From contig CAWJWD010000006.1 of the NCBI GenBank assembly GCA_963846505.1, positions 743,589 to 807,588 on the forward strand: a stretch of DNA of 64,000 nucleotides. The letters are read 5' to 3'. This document shows positions 52,832-62,488 of this stretch, piece by piece. This DNA comes from JACVRW01 sp963846505 (GTDB lineage: Bacteria > Actinomycetota > Thermoleophilia > Solirubrobacterales > Thermoleophilaceae). The position numbers and the translations under genes were made by a program. The notes under the pieces were generated by a model. That model ran no database searches. It had not been told where the DNA came from and saw only the letters and a list, made by a program, of their open reading frames with translations. Position 1 is the first letter of the stretch. Every line of letters starts with the position of its first letter.

Positions 52832-54421
52832 TCAGGCCGGGTCGATCAGCACGCCCGGGTTGAGGAGCGCGTCCGGATCCAGCGACCGCTTCGCCGCGCG
52901 CAGCACCTCGGCGAACGGCTCGGGTCGCTGGCGGTCGTACCAGGGCCGATGGTCGCGACCGACCGCGTGGTGATGGGTGATCGTGCCCCCGGCGCCGACG
53001 ATCGCCTCGCCCGCGGCCTGCTTGACGTCCTCCCACTGCCGCAGCTCGTCGCCGCGGCGGGCAGGCGCCAGCACCGTGAAGTACGGCGCGGCGCCGTCGG
53101 GGTAGGCGTGCGTGAGCCGGCAGGTGACCGTGCCTGCGCCGAGCGCTTCCTGGGTGCGCTCCCGCACGGTCGCGACGAAGTCCTCGAAGCGGTCCCAGGT
53201 GATCGCCGTCTCGAAGGTCTCGGCGAGCACGCCGCCCGCGATCAGCGTGTCGCGCAGGTAGGGCGCCTGGAGGAAGGCGGCACGCCATGCGCCCTCGCCT
53301 CCTCCCTCCTTGGCACCACCCTCCCGCTGCTCCCAGCGACCGCCGACGTCGGCGCACAGCTCCAGCCCGCGCGCGAGCGCCGCGTCCACGGGGTGGTCGG
53401 CCGACTCGAAGCCGAGCACGAGCAGCGCCTGGCCCGCGCCCGCCGCGCCGGTCAGCGCCGCTTCGCCCGGGTCGAGCAGGCGGCAGTTCGAGGGATGCAG
53501 CCCGGACTGCGCGAGCGCCCGCACCGCAGCCGCACCGCGCTCGAAGGAGTCGAAGCTGACGCTGGCCGAGGCGCGGAAGGTCGGCCGCGGGCGCACGCGG
53601 ACCCAGGCCTCGGTGATCACGCCGAGGATCCCCTCCGAGCCGATCAGCAGGCGATCCGGGCTCGGGCCGGCGCCGGAGGCCGGCAGCCGGCGGCTCTCCC
53701 AGACGCCGTTCGGCGTCAGCGCGCGCACGGACTCGACGAGGTCGTCGATGTGCGTCGCGAGCGTGGCGAAGTGGCCGCCGGCGCGGGTGGCCACCCAGCC
53801 GCCGAGCGTGGAGTACTCGAACGACTGCGGGTAGTGACGCAGCGTCAGCCCGTGCTCGCGCAGCTGGTCCTCGAGCCCCGGACCGGTCGCACCCGCCTGG
53901 ATGCGTGCCGCCTGCGAGACGGGATCGACCTCCAGCACGCGATCGAGCCGGCGCAAGTCGATCGTGACAACGCCCGCGTAGCCGTCGCCGACCAGCGGCT
54001 CGACGCCGCCGACGACGCTCGTGCCGCCTCCGAACGGGATCGCGGCCGCGCCGGCGTCCGCGCACCAGGACAGCACGGCCTCGAGCTCGGCCTCGTCGCC
54101 GGGGTGGGCGACCACGTCGGGCGGGTGGTCGAACTGGCCGCGGAAGCCGCGCACGACGTCGCGGTAGGACTTGCCGTAGGCGTGGGCGGCCCGCTCGTAG
54201 AGGTCGTCGCGGCAGATCGCGGCGAGCGACGCGGGCGGCGTCAGCCGCGGCGGCGCGAGCTCCAGGTCCTCGAGCGCGACCGGCCGCTCGACCTCCGCGG
54301 GCTCGAAGCCGAGGTGGGCGCGGGCGGCGGCCGCGACGGCCTCGACCTCCGCGGGCGGTGGCTGCTGGTCCTCGAAGCCCCAGCCCCAGAACTTCCTTCG
54401 GCGTGACGTTGGCGTTTCCAC
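52832..54421 (-). CDS. FAD-binding oxidase, alkyldihydroxyacetonephosphate-synthase-like
   Basis: 529 residues. The N-terminus RRKFWGWGFED, PP-loop FAD motif IPFGGGTSVVGGVE, YPQSFEYSTLGGWVATRAGG, and the C-terminal HHHAVGRDHRPWYDRQRPEP are the AGPS pattern (His triad, FAD-4 fold); C-terminal LDPDALLNPG is shared with GlcD. Would form ether bonds if it is true AGPS; glycolate/lactate-oxidase-like chemistry is the alternative. GTG 54421, divergent from kgd. Confidence 0.85.
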   Translation of the reverse strand: METPTSRRRKFWGWGFEDQQPPPAEVEAVAAAARAHLGFEPAEVERPVALEDLELAPPRLTPPASLAAICRDDLYERAAHAYGKSYRDVVRGFRGQFDHPPDVVAHPGDEAELEAVLSWCADAGAAAIPFGGGTSVVGGVEPLVGDGYAGVVTIDLRRLDRVLEVDPVSQAARIQAGATGPGLEDQLREHGLTLRHYPQSFEYSTLGGWVATRAGGHFATLATHIDDLVESVRALTPNGVWESRRLPASGAGPSPDRLLIGSEGILGVITEAWVRVRPRPTFRASASVSFDSFERGAAAVRALAQSGLHPSNCRLLDPGEAALTGAAGAGQALLVLGFESADHPVDAALARGLELCADVGGRWEQREGGAKEGGGEGAWRAAFLQAPYLRDTLIAGGVLAETFETAITWDRFEDFVATVRERTQEALGAGTVTCRLTHAYPDGAAPYFTVLAPARRGDELRQWEDVKQAAGEAIVGAGGTITHHHAVGRDHRPWYDRQRPEPFAEVLRAAKRSLDPDALLNPGVLIDPA

Positions 54422-54465
54422 GAGTCCGAAGACTGCCAGTCCAGGTAATACAGTTGACGCACGGG

Positions 54466-57400
54466 ATGGCCACCCAAGCGACGACTACGCAGATAACGAT
54501 GCCCGCGATGGGCGAATCGGTGACCGAGGGCACCGTGCTCGAATGGCTCAAGGGCGTCGGAGACACGGTCACTCGGGACGAGCCCCTGGTCGAGGTCTCG
54601 ACCGACAAGGTCGATGCAGAAGTCCCTGCACCGGCCACCGGCACGCTGACGAAGATCCTCGTCGAGGCCGATCAAGTCGTACAGGTGGGCGCAGTGCTCG
54701 GCGAGATCGAAATCAGCGACGGATCGGCCCCGGCGGAGGATTCCCCGCCGAGCGACGCGTCGCCGGCCGGCGAAGGAAACGGGGCGACCGGCAACGGCGG
54801 CTCCTCCGGCGGCGCGGAGCAGTCCGAGGGCGAGGCCCAGATCGTCGAGGTCACCTTCCCCGAGATGGGCGACTCGGTGGCCGAGGGCACCGTGCTCGAG
54901 TGGCGCGTGCAGCCCGGCGACAGCGTCGCCGTGGACGACCCGCTGGTCGAGATCTCCACCGACAAGGTCGACGCCGAGGTGCCGTCGCCGGTCGCCGGCA
55001 CGATCCGGGAGCTGCTGGTCGGCGCCGACGAGACCGTCGCCGTCGGCACCGTCCTCTGCCGCATCGCCGCCGGGGCCGGGGCCGGGGCCGGAGCCGCGCC
55101 GGGACCGACCCAGCCGGCCGCCGCCCCCGCCGAGCCCGCGGCCACGGCGCCCGTCGGTGCACCGGCGCCGGGCGGCAACGGCGACGCCAACGCCACCCCC
55201 GTCGCCGCGCGCATGGCGAGCGCGCACGGGATCGACCTCGCCGCCGTGAGCGGCTCCGGGCCGCGCGGGCGGATCACCAAGGAGGACGTCCAGGCCGCGA
55301 TCGACGGCAACGGCAGCGCAGCAGCCAAGCCGGCTGCCGCCGCGCCGCCGGCCGCACCCGAGGGCGCCGAGGTCAAGCCGATCCGCGGCCCCGCCGCCAC
55401 GCTCGCCCGCTTCATGGACGAGAGCCGCTCGATCCCGACGGCCACCAGCTTCCGCACCGTCACCGTCGACGTGCTCGACGCCCGCCGCAAGGAGCTCAAG
55501 GCGAGCGGCAAGAAGCTCAGCTTCACCCACCTGATCGCCTGGGCGATCGTCAGGGCCGCCGGCGAGATGCCGGTGATGGGCAACGCCTACGGCGAGCAGG
55601 ACGGCAAGCCGGTGCGGATCGTGCCCGGCCCCGTCAGCCTCGGCCTGGCGGTCGACGTCGAGCGCAAGGACGGCAGCCGTTCGCTGGTCGTGCCGGTCGT
55701 CCACGGCGCCGGCGCGCTGACGTTCGCCGACTTCGTCGCCCGCTACGACGAGCTCGTCGTGGGCGCGCGCGACAACACGCTCCGGCCCGACGCCTACGCC
55801 GGCGCGAACATCAGCCTCACCAACCCCGGCGGGATCGGGACCGTCGCCTCGGTGCCGCGCCTGATGCCCGGCCAGGGCACGATCGTCGCCACCGGCGCGA
55901 TCGGCTACCCGCCCGGCCTGCAGCGCGCGAACCCCGAGCAGCTGCGCGAGCTCGGCGTGCAGAAGGTCATGACGATGACCAGCACCTACGACCACCGCGT
56001 GATCCAGGGCGCCGAGTCCGGCGCCTTCCTGCGCCTGGTCGACCAGCTGCTGCAAGGCGGGCACGGCTTCTACGAGGAGGTCTTGGAGGCGCTCGGCCTG
56101 CCGGCACGCATCGAGGGTGCCGCGGGCATGGCGCCCGTCACAGCCGACGAACCCGTGCCCGCCACCGTCACGCCGGCCGCGCCGCCGGTCGCCGACGCCG
56201 CCCTGCTGCAGGCGGTGCAGGGCGCCACGTCGCTGGTCAAGGCCCACCGCATGCACGGCCACCTCGCCGCGCAGCTCGACCCGCTCGGCTCCGAGCCGGT
56301 CGGCGACCCGGCGCTCGACGCCGCCACCGTGCACCTGACCGAGGGCCTGATGCGCCGCATCCCGGCCTCGGTGCTGCGCGTCGCCGTGCCGGGCGAGACC
56401 TTCGCCGAGGCGCTGCCGGCGCTGCACGACACCTACACCGGCACGATCGCCTACGAGATCGAGCACATCTCCGACCACGAGCAGCGCGTCTGGCTGCGCC
56501 AGGCGATCGAGTCCGGCGCCTACCGCGACCCGCTCGACGCCGACGGCAAGCGCTGGCTGCTCGGCCGCCTGTCGCAGGTCGAGGCGCTCGAGGCCTACCT
56601 GCACAAGGCGTTCCTGGGCAAGAAGCAGTTCTCGATCGAGGGCCTCGACGCGCTCGTGCCCGTGCTCGACGTGACCATCAACGGCGCGGCCGAGGCCGGC
56701 GCGCGCGAGGTGATCGTCGGCATGGCCCACCGCGGCCGCCTGAACGTGCTCGCGCACACCGTCGGGCGCAACTACGCCGCGCTGCTGGCCGAGTTCGAGG
56801 GCGAGCAGTCGCTCGGCGTCGACACCGCCCAACCCGAGGGCGGCACCGGCGACGTCAAGTACCACTACGGCGCCTCGGGCACCTACACCACGCGCGAGGG
56901 CAAGACGCTGACCGTCTCGCTGTCGCCGAACCCGAGCCACCTGGAGTACGTCAACCCGGTGATCGAGGGCCGCGCCCGCGCCGACCAGACCAGCCGCAAG
57001 GCCGCCGAGCTGTCGCTCGACCCGACGACGGTGCTGCCGGTGCTGATCCACGGCGACGCCGCCTTCCCCGCGCAGGGCATCGTCGCCGAGACGCTCAACC
57101 TGCAGGCGCTGAAGGGCTACGCGACCGGCGGCACGATCCACGTGATCGCCAACAACCAGCTCGGCTTCACCACCGATCCCGAGGACGGACGCTCGACGCG
57201 CTACGCCTCGGACCTCGCCAAGGGCTTCGACGTCCCGATCATCCACGTCAACGCCGACGACGTCGAGGCCTGCCTCGCCGCCGCCAAGCTGGCCCACGCC
57301 TTCCGCGCCACCTTCGGCCGCGACGCGCTGATCGACCTGATCGGCTACCGCCGCTTCGGCCACAACGAGACCGACGAGCCGGCCTACACCCAGCCGGAGA

Positions 57401-58830
57401 TGTACGAGCGCATCAAGAACCACCCGCCGGTGCGCAAGCTCTACGCCGAGCAGCTCGAGCGCGAGGGCATCGTCACCGCCGAGGAGGCCGAGCAGCTGCA
57501 GGCGAGCGCCTACCAGGAGGTCGCCACGGCGCACGAGGAGCTCAAGCAGTCGATCGGCGCGCCGCCGGACACGGGTGAGATCGAGCTCGACCGCACGATG
57601 AGCCGCGAGCCGCGCACGACCGTGCCCGAGGACACGCTGCGCTCGCTCAACGAGCAGCTGCTGAGAGTGCCCGACGGCTTCACCGTGCACCGCAAGCTGC
57701 GGCCGTTCCTCGAGAAGCGTCGCAAGGCGATCGAGGAGCCGGACGGGCGGATCGACTGGGCGCACGCCGAGTCGCTGGCCTTCGCCTCGCTGCTGGCGCT
57801 CGGGGTGCCGGTGCGGCTGACCGGCCAGGACGTCGAGCGCGGCACCTTCAGCCAGCGCCATCAGGTGCTCAACGACTCCGAGACCGGCGAGCGCTGGTGC
57901 TCGATGCAGAACCTGCGCGACGCGGTCGCGCCGTTCGAGCTGCACAACAGTCCGCTGTCCGAGCAGGGCTGCCTGGGCTTCGAGTACGGCTACAGCGTGC
58001 AGGCACCGGACGCGCTCGTGCTCTGGGAGGCCCAGTTCGGCGACTTCGTCAACTCGGCCCAGGTGATCATCGACCAGTTCCTCGTCTCCGGCCTCGCCAA
58101 GTGGGGCCAGACGTCGCGGCTGACGCTGCTGCTGCCGCACGGCTACGAGGGCTCGGGCCCCGAGCACTCCAGCGGCCGGGTCGAGCGCTTCCTGCAGGCG
58201 GCGGCCGAGGGCAACATCCGCGTCGCCAACGCGACCACGCCGGCGCAGTACTTCCACCTGCTGCGTCGCCAGGCGCTGGTCGGCAAGCCGCGGCCGCTGA
58301 TCGTGATGACGCCCAAGAGCCTGCTGCGCCTGCCGGCCGCGACCTCGACGCTGTCCGAGCTGGTCGACGACGGCTTCCAACGCGTGATCGACGATCCGGC
58401 GCTGCCGGCCGGCCGCGACGCGGTGACCAAGCTCGTGCTCTGCTCGGGCAAGGTCTACTACGACATCGCCGGCCACGAGGATCGCGCCAAGCAGGAGCAC
58501 ATCGCGGTCGCGCGCGTGGAGCAGCTGTACCCGTTCCCCGAGCAGGAGCTCGGCGAGCTGATGGAGAGCTACCCCAACCTCGAGCACGTCGACTGGGTGC
58601 AGGAGGAGCCGCGCAACATGGGCGCGCGCGCCTACATGCGCCGGCGGATGGCGAAGATCCTGCCCGAGCGGCTCTCCTACGACTACACCGGTCGCCAGCT
58701 GCGAGCGTCCACCGGCGAGGGCTACGCCGCCGCGCACAAGCGCGAGCAGCTGCGCATCGTGCGGGTGGCGCTGGACCTGCAGGAGGACCGGCTCGAGCCG
58801 GATGCCTCCGCCCAGCGGCCCGTCCTCTAG
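54466..58830 (+). CDS. kgd: fused 2-oxoglutarate dehydrogenase: two lipoyl domains, PSBD, E2 core and E1
   Basis: 1454 residues in one chain. Lipoyl domains with STDKVDAEV lysines at about K48 and K167, Ala/Pro linkers, peripheral-subunit-binding domain about 244-280 (PVAARMASAHGIDLAAVSGS), E2 catalytic domain about 310-530 with YDHRVIQG (His, Gln in place of Asp, as in actinobacterial Kgd), then a full E1 from about residue 560 (HRMHGHLAAQLDPLG, GMAHRGRLNVLAH, HGDAAFPAQGIVAETLNL, GFTTDPEDGRSTRY, YRRFGHNETDEPAYTQP). Known Mycobacterium/Corynebacterium Kgd/OdhA lacks lipoyl domains. No frameshift in 4.4 kb. TCA-cycle succinyl-CoA formation; needs an E3 from elsewhere. Confidence 0.95.
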   Translation: MATQATTTQITMPAMGESVTEGTVLEWLKGVGDTVTRDEPLVEVSTDKVDAEVPAPATGTLTKILVEADQVVQVGAVLGEIEISDGSAPAEDSPPSDASPAGEGNGATGNGGSSGGAEQSEGEAQIVEVTFPEMGDSVAEGTVLEWRVQPGDSVAVDDPLVEISTDKVDAEVPSPVAGTIRELLVGADETVAVGTVLCRIAAGAGAGAGAAPGPTQPAAAPAEPAATAPVGAPAPGGNGDANATPVAARMASAHGIDLAAVSGSGPRGRITKEDVQAAIDGNGSAAAKPAAAAPPAAPEGAEVKPIRGPAATLARFMDESRSIPTATSFRTVTVDVLDARRKELKASGKKLSFTHLIAWAIVRAAGEMPVMGNAYGEQDGKPVRIVPGPVSLGLAVDVERKDGSRSLVVPVVHGAGALTFADFVARYDELVVGARDNTLRPDAYAGANISLTNPGGIGTVASVPRLMPGQGTIVATGAIGYPPGLQRANPEQLRELGVQKVMTMTSTYDHRVIQGAESGAFLRLVDQLLQGGHGFYEEVLEALGLPARIEGAAGMAPVTADEPVPATVTPAAPPVADAALLQAVQGATSLVKAHRMHGHLAAQLDPLGSEPVGDPALDAATVHLTEGLMRRIPASVLRVAVPGETFAEALPALHDTYTGTIAYEIEHISDHEQRVWLRQAIESGAYRDPLDADGKRWLLGRLSQVEALEAYLHKAFLGKKQFSIEGLDALVPVLDVTINGAAEAGAREVIVGMAHRGRLNVLAHTVGRNYAALLAEFEGEQSLGVDTAQPEGGTGDVKYHYGASGTYTTREGKTLTVSLSPNPSHLEYVNPVIEGRARADQTSRKAAELSLDPTTVLPVLIHGDAAFPAQGIVAETLNLQALKGYATGGTIHVIANNQLGFTTDPEDGRSTRYASDLAKGFDVPIIHVNADDVEACLAAAKLAHAFRATFGRDALIDLIGYRRFGHNETDEPAYTQPEMYERIKNHPPVRKLYAEQLEREGIVTAEEAEQLQASAYQEVATAHEELKQSIGAPPDTGEIELDRTMSREPRTTVPEDTLRSLNEQLLRVPDGFTVHRKLRPFLEKRRKAIEEPDGRIDWAHAESLAFASLLALGVPVRLTGQDVERGTFSQRHQVLNDSETGERWCSMQNLRDAVAPFELHNSPLSEQGCLGFEYGYSVQAPDALVLWEAQFGDFVNSAQVIIDQFLVSGLAKWGQTSRLTLLLPHGYEGSGPEHSSGRVERFLQAAAEGNIRVANATTPAQYFHLLRRQALVGKPRPLIVMTPKSLLRLPAATSTLSELVDDGFQRVIDDPALPAGRDAVTKLVLCSGKVYYDIAGHEDRAKQEHIAVARVEQLYPFPEQELGELMESYPNLEHVDWVQEEPRNMGARAYMRRRMAKILPERLSYDYTGRQLRASTGEGYAAAHKREQLRIVRVALDLQEDRLEPDASAQRPVL

Positions 58831-58837
58831 CTCCTTC

Positions 58838-59296
58838 CTACAGCCCGCGCTCGTTCAGGTACGCGTCGAGCGCCTCCACCTCGTGGGTGTCCTCGTTGAC
58901 CTCGTACTCGACGAGCTTGCCCCAGGCGATCGTGCCGGAGATGGTGCCGCGGTTCTCGTAGACGCGGGTCCCGTCGGGCGCGTCGAGCTGGTCGGTGTAG
59001 AGGATGCAGATGCGCGTGCGCCAGGGCGGGCCGTCGACGAGGATCGCGTGCGGGCGGAGCTGGAGACCGACGTCGACGAAGCGACGCACCCAGCGCTGGA
59101 GCTCCTGCTTGGAGCGGATGTCCGCCGCCCAGGAGCTGTTGCCGGGAAAGCGGAAGTGGACGTCGTCCGCATAGGTGGCGAACAGCAGCCGGGTGTCGCC
59201 CTTGCGCACGCGCGCGAGGTTGAAGCGCAGCGCGGCCCGGATGGTTGCGCGGTAGAGCGGCGGCGCGAGGGCGGCGAGCAGGAGCAGGCGCTTCAT
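58838..59296 (-). CDS. NTF2/SnoaL-like protein with N-terminal hydrophobic segment
   Basis: 152 residues. N-terminal LLLLAALAPPLYRATIRAAL may be a membrane anchor; then a SnoaL-like fold (LLFATYADDVHFRFPGNSSW, AADIRSKQELQRWVRRFVDV, RVYENRGTISGTIAWGKLVE, EYEVNEDTHEVEALDAYL). Start ATG overlaps the hydrolase stop (59293-59296), so the two are coupled. Function unknown. Confidence 0.75.
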   Translation of the reverse strand: MKRLLLLAALAPPLYRATIRAALRFNLARVRKGDTRLLFATYADDVHFRFPGNSSWAADIRSKQELQRWVRRFVDVGLQLRPHAILVDGPPWRTRICILYTDQLDAPDGTRVYENRGTISGTIAWGKLVEYEVNEDTHEVEALDAYLNERGL

Positions 59297-60150
59297 GCGG
59301 CGGAGCGCAGGGATGCGTCGGTCTCCGCGAGGAAGCTGCGCATCGCCTCGACCAGTGCTTCGGGCTGGTCCTCCGGGATCAACGTGTAGCTGTCGGGGAT
59401 CTCCACGAGGCGGCCCTGCGGCAGCAGCTCGGCCAGCCGGCGCCCGTGTTCCGGGGGCATGATCCTGTCCTCGCTCGCCCACGCCACGAGCGCGGGCCCG
59501 TCGAACTCGCGCAGCCGCTCGGTCGCGGCCACGAGCTCGTCCTTCGGCACCAGCTGCGTGCAGTAGGCGCGCAGGTCCCTGCGGATGGCGGCGTCCTTGG
59601 TGGCCGGCTCGAACCAGGCGGTCATGACGTCGTCCGGGAGGCGCTTGCTCATCCAGCCCCAGGTCAGCGGCAGGCGGCGCAGCGGCTTGACCTTCAGCTG
59701 CTGCATGGCCATGGCGATCCCGCCCGGCAGCTTCGCGGTCAGCGCGATCATCTTCCCCGGCAGCCCGGGCGGGAAGTTGTCGAACGCCTCGCAGGAGGTG
59801 ATCACCAGCCGGCCGATGCGCTCGGTGCGCCCCTGCTCGACGAGCAGCAGCGGGCCGCCCCAGTCGCTCAGCACCAGCGTGACGTCGTGCAGGTCGAGGC
59901 GCTCCAGGAACTCGGCGACGAGCAGGGCCTGCGGACGCAGCGAGAGGTCGGCGTCCGCACGCATCGGATGGCGGTGGCCGCCCAGCGGCAGTACCGGCAG
60001 CACGCAGCGGTAGTCGTCTCGGAGGGCGGGCACGACGTTGCGCCAGAGCGAGCCGTCCATCAGCAGCCCGTGGCAGAAGACGATCGCCGGCCCGTCCCCG
60101 CCGCTGTCCTCGTACTCGATGGTCCCTGCCGAGAGCTCGATCTCGGGCAT
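59293..60150 (-). CDS. alpha/beta hydrolase with Asp nucleophile (haloalkane dehalogenase/epoxide hydrolase-like)
   Basis: 285 residues. IVFCHGLLMDGSLWRNVVPA (oxyanion HG), nucleophile elbow LVLSDWGGPLLLVEQG with Asp in DWGG, lid of about 70 residues, acid region ALVAWASEDRIMPPEHG, and PDSYTLIPEDQPEALVEAM where the usual catalytic His of the last loop is not obvious. ATG 60150 is preceded by GAGGTG. Divergent from a TetR gene across an operator. Confidence 0.85.
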   Translation of the reverse strand: MPEIELSAGTIEYEDSGGDGPAIVFCHGLLMDGSLWRNVVPALRDDYRCVLPVLPLGGHRHPMRADADLSLRPQALLVAEFLERLDLHDVTLVLSDWGGPLLLVEQGRTERIGRLVITSCEAFDNFPPGLPGKMIALTAKLPGGIAMAMQQLKVKPLRRLPLTWGWMSKRLPDDVMTAWFEPATKDAAIRRDLRAYCTQLVPKDELVAATERLREFDGPALVAWASEDRIMPPEHGRRLAELLPQGRLVEIPDSYTLIPEDQPEALVEAMRSFLAETDASLRSAA

Positions 60151-60166
60151 GTGCCGAATCACCTCA

Positions 60167-60184
60167 CTAGATAGATCGCTCTAG
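60167..60184. promoter_or_regulatory. TetR-type operator between divergent genes
   Basis: Imperfect 18-base palindrome CTAGATAGATCGCTCTAG (7 of 9 positions match), between the hydrolase and TetR start codons. Confidence 0.5.
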
Positions 60185-60211
60185 CGACACCGTAGCGTAG
60201 TCTTGGAAGGG

Positions 60212-60821
60212 ATGGCAGCCGACACGAGGGAACGGATCGTCACGGCGACGGCGGAGCTGTTTCGCCGGCAGGGGTACAACGCGCACCGGGGTCAAGCAGA
60301 TCGTCGCCGAGGCCAAGGCGCCGTTCGGGTCGATCTACCACTTCTTCCCCGGCGGCAAGGAGCAGCTCGGCGCCGAGACGATCCGCCACTCCGGCGCGAT
60401 CTACGCCCAGCTGCTGCCGGCGGTCTTCGACCTGGCGCCCGACCTGGTCACCGGCGTGCGCGACTTCTTCGCCGGCGCCGCCGAGCACCTCGAGGAGACC
60501 GGCTACGAGGACGCCTGCCCGATCGCCACCGTCGCGCTCGAGGTGGCGAGCACCAACGAGCCGCTGCGTCAGGCGACCGCCGACGTCTTCGAGAGCTGGA
60601 TCACCGCCGGCGCCGAGCGCTTCGCGGCCGAGAGCAGCCTGTCCAAGGCGACGCGCGCGCGAGCTGACGATCTCCTTCATCGCCGCGCTCGAGGGCGGCT
60701 TCGTCCTTGCCCGCGCGCTGCGCACGACCGAGCCGCTGCGTCTCGCCGGCGAGACGGTCGCCGCCGAGGTGGAGGCCGCGCTGCGCGACTCGCTCGTCCG
60801 CACCGACGGGCCGCGCGCTAG
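60212..60821 (+). CDS. TetR-family regulator, frameshifts
   Basis: About 203 residues: MAADTRERIVTATAELFRRQ GYNA, then after an extra base at 60284 (GCG/GCC) TGVKQIVAEAKAPFGSIYHF FPGGKEQLGAETIRHSG (HTH), a helical domain, then after a second at 60660 (GCG/GCC) RELTISFIAALEGGFVLARA. As read the tail runs on antisense to the SDR; a missing wobble at about 60815 (Arg) would stop it at TAG 60819-60821. Likely represses the divergent hydrolase. Confidence 0.8.
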
Positions 60822-60879
60822 CCCATCGTCCGAAGCACCCTCGTCGTCCGGCGAGCGCCGCGCGGCGACGCGACCGCCG

Positions 60880-61678
60880 CTAGCGCTTGTCCTTCTGGCC
60901 CTCGGCGATCGCCGAGGCGATCTTCTCGGCGCCGAAGCGCCGCTGGACGGACGACGACAGCCGCGGAGCGAACATCCCGAACTGGGTGCCGAGGCGCACG
61001 CCGAGCGGCGCGACGTCGATCTCGCCGCGATCGCGCTCGATCCCGGCGATCACGGCCTCGGCCACCCGTTCGGGCGTAGTCGTGCCGACGAATCTTCGGC
61101 AGCGTCACGCCGGACTCGGCGAACATGCCCGCGTCCCGCACGAAGCCCGGGTTGACCACCGTCACGCCGACGCCCGTGCCGTGCAGGTCCTCGCGCATCC
61201 CCTGCGCCAGGCCGCGCAGCCCGAACTTCGTCGCCGAGTAGAGCGCAGAGCCGTTGGTGCCGACCTTGCCCGACAGCGACGAGATGAACACCAGCTGTCC
61301 GCGCCCACGCTCGACCATCCCGGGCACCAACTCCCGCGCGAGCTGCACCGGCACGCGCAGGTTGACGTCGATCGCGCGGTCGACCTCCTCGGCCGTGAAG
61401 CCCTCGATCGGCCCGCTGGCCGGCAGCGCGGCGTTGGCGACCAGGACGTCCACCTCGCCGGCGACGTCGGCGAGCCCGGCCGCGCTCTGGGCGTCGGCGA
61501 GGTCGACGGGCAGCTGGCGATGCTGGCCGCCGAGGTCCTCCTGCAGCTGGTCGAGGACCTCCGCGCGCCGGCCGGTGAGGACCAGCTGGGCGCCACGCGC
61601 GTGCAGCGCCCGGGCGATCGCCTGGCCGAGACCTCCGGTCGCACCCGTCAGCAGCACCTTCGAACCCTCGATCTTCAT
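60880..61678 (-). CDS. short-chain dehydrogenase/reductase, one frameshift
   Basis: About 266 residues. Cofactor motif VLLTGATGGLGQAIARALHA, DLADAQSAAGLADVAGEVDV, VLVANAALPASGP (NNAG equivalent), ISSLSGKVGTNGSALYSATK (Ser, YxxxK), then ADFGM-like tail. An extra base at 61090 (ATT/ATC Ile) separates VTLPKI from VGTTTPERVAEAVIAGIERD. NAD(P)-dependent oxidoreductase of the YqjQ/DltE type; substrate unknown. Stop TAG 60880-60882. Confidence 0.88.
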
Positions 61679-61723
61679 CACGCCCGGGACGCTACCCGAC
61701 CGGAGGCGTACGATCGCCGGGTG

Positions 61724-62326
61724 ATGCTGATCGAGCACGAGGGACGCCGTCCGTCGGTCGCCGAGTCCGCCTACGTCGCGCCCAACGCCGTGCTCTGCGG
61801 CGACGTGACCGTCGGCGAGGACGCGCGCATCCTCTTCGGCGCGGTGCTGACCGCGGAGGGCGGCTCGATCGAGGTCGGCCGCCAGTGCATCGTGATGGAG
61901 CAGGCGCTGATCCGCGGCCGCTCCGGCACACCCGACGACGCTCGGCGACCACGTGCTCGTCGGCCCCCACGCGCATCTCAACGGCGCGGTGGTCGAGGAC
62001 GACGTCTTCCTGGCGACCGGCTCTCGGTCTTCCCGGGCGCGCGTATCGGCCGCGGCACGGAGGTGCGCATCAACGGGGTCGTACACGTCAATACCGTCGT
62101 GGCGCCCGAGACCACGGTCCCGATCGGCTGGGTTGCCGTCGGCGACCCGGCCCAGGTCTTCCCGCCCAGCCGCCACGACGAGCTCTGGGCGATCCAGCGC
62201 GAGCTCGACTTCCCCGGCACCGCCTTCGGCCTGCCCCGAGAGGAAGCGACGATGGAGCGCATCACCGCCCTCTACGCCGAGCGCTTCGGGCGCCACCGCG
62301 CCGACCGCGTCCTCGACGACGCCTGA
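61724..62326 (+). CDS. gamma-carbonic-anhydrase-like hexapeptide protein, two compensating indels
   Basis: About 201 residues, left-handed beta-helix: AYVAPNAVLCGDVTVGEDAR, ILFGAVLTAEGGSIEVGRQC, GDHVLVGPHAHLNGAVVEDD (zinc His pair), SVFPGARIGRGTEVRINGVV HVN. An extra G at 61940 and a missing wobble base at 62023 (TC-, Ser) cancel. The first zinc His of the usual three is less clear, so catalysis is uncertain. Start ATG 61724 or GTG 61721. Confidence 0.82.
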   Translation: MLIEHEGRRPSVAESAYVAPNAVLCGDVTVGEDARILFGAVLTAEGGSIEVGRQCIVMEQALIRGRSGTPDDARRPRARRPPRASQRRGGRGRRLPGDRLSVFPGARIGRGTEVRINGVVHVNTVVAPETTVPIGWVAVGDPAQVFPPSRHDELWAIQRELDFPGTAFGLPREEATMERITALYAERFGRHRADRVLDDA

Positions 62327-62357
62327 CCGCCCCCGGCCGCTATCCTCCGGAAGCTCT

Positions 62358-62431
62358 GCGGGCGTAGCTCAGTTGGTTAGAGCGCTGGCCTGTCACGCCA
62401 GAGGTCGCCGGTTCGAGCCCGGTCGCTCGCG
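62358..62431 (+). tRNA. tRNA-Asp (GTC)
   Basis: Canonical 7-bp acceptor GCGGGCG/CGCTCGC with one G-U, D-arm GCTC-AGTTGGTTA-GAGC, anticodon arm CTGGC-CTGTCAC-GCCAG (anticodon GTC at 62392-62394), T-arm with loop TTCGAGC, discriminator G, CCA not encoded. This is the ordinary Asp tRNA; compare the GTC-bearing class II element at 28222. Confidence 0.95.
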
Positions 62432-62433
62432 TA

Positions 62434-62470
62434 GAACGCAAGCCCGCTCTAGCAGCGGGCTTTCGCGTTC
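62434..62470 (+). terminator. terminator after tRNA-Asp
   Basis: Stem GAACGC plus AAGCCCGCT on the left, AGCGGGCTT and GCGTTC on the right, loop CTAGC, followed by TT. A second perfect hairpin, CTTGGACG-AAA-CGTCCAAG, follows at 62470-62488. Confidence 0.7.
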
Positions 62471-62488
62471 TTGGACGAAACGTCCAAG

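Noticed and set aside
54241..58737. 1498-codon open frame on the minus strand
   Set aside because: Antisense shadow of the oxoglutarate dehydrogenase gene: high-GC wobble use keeps the opposite frame open. Its translation is Ala/Gly/Arg/Val-rich with no motif.
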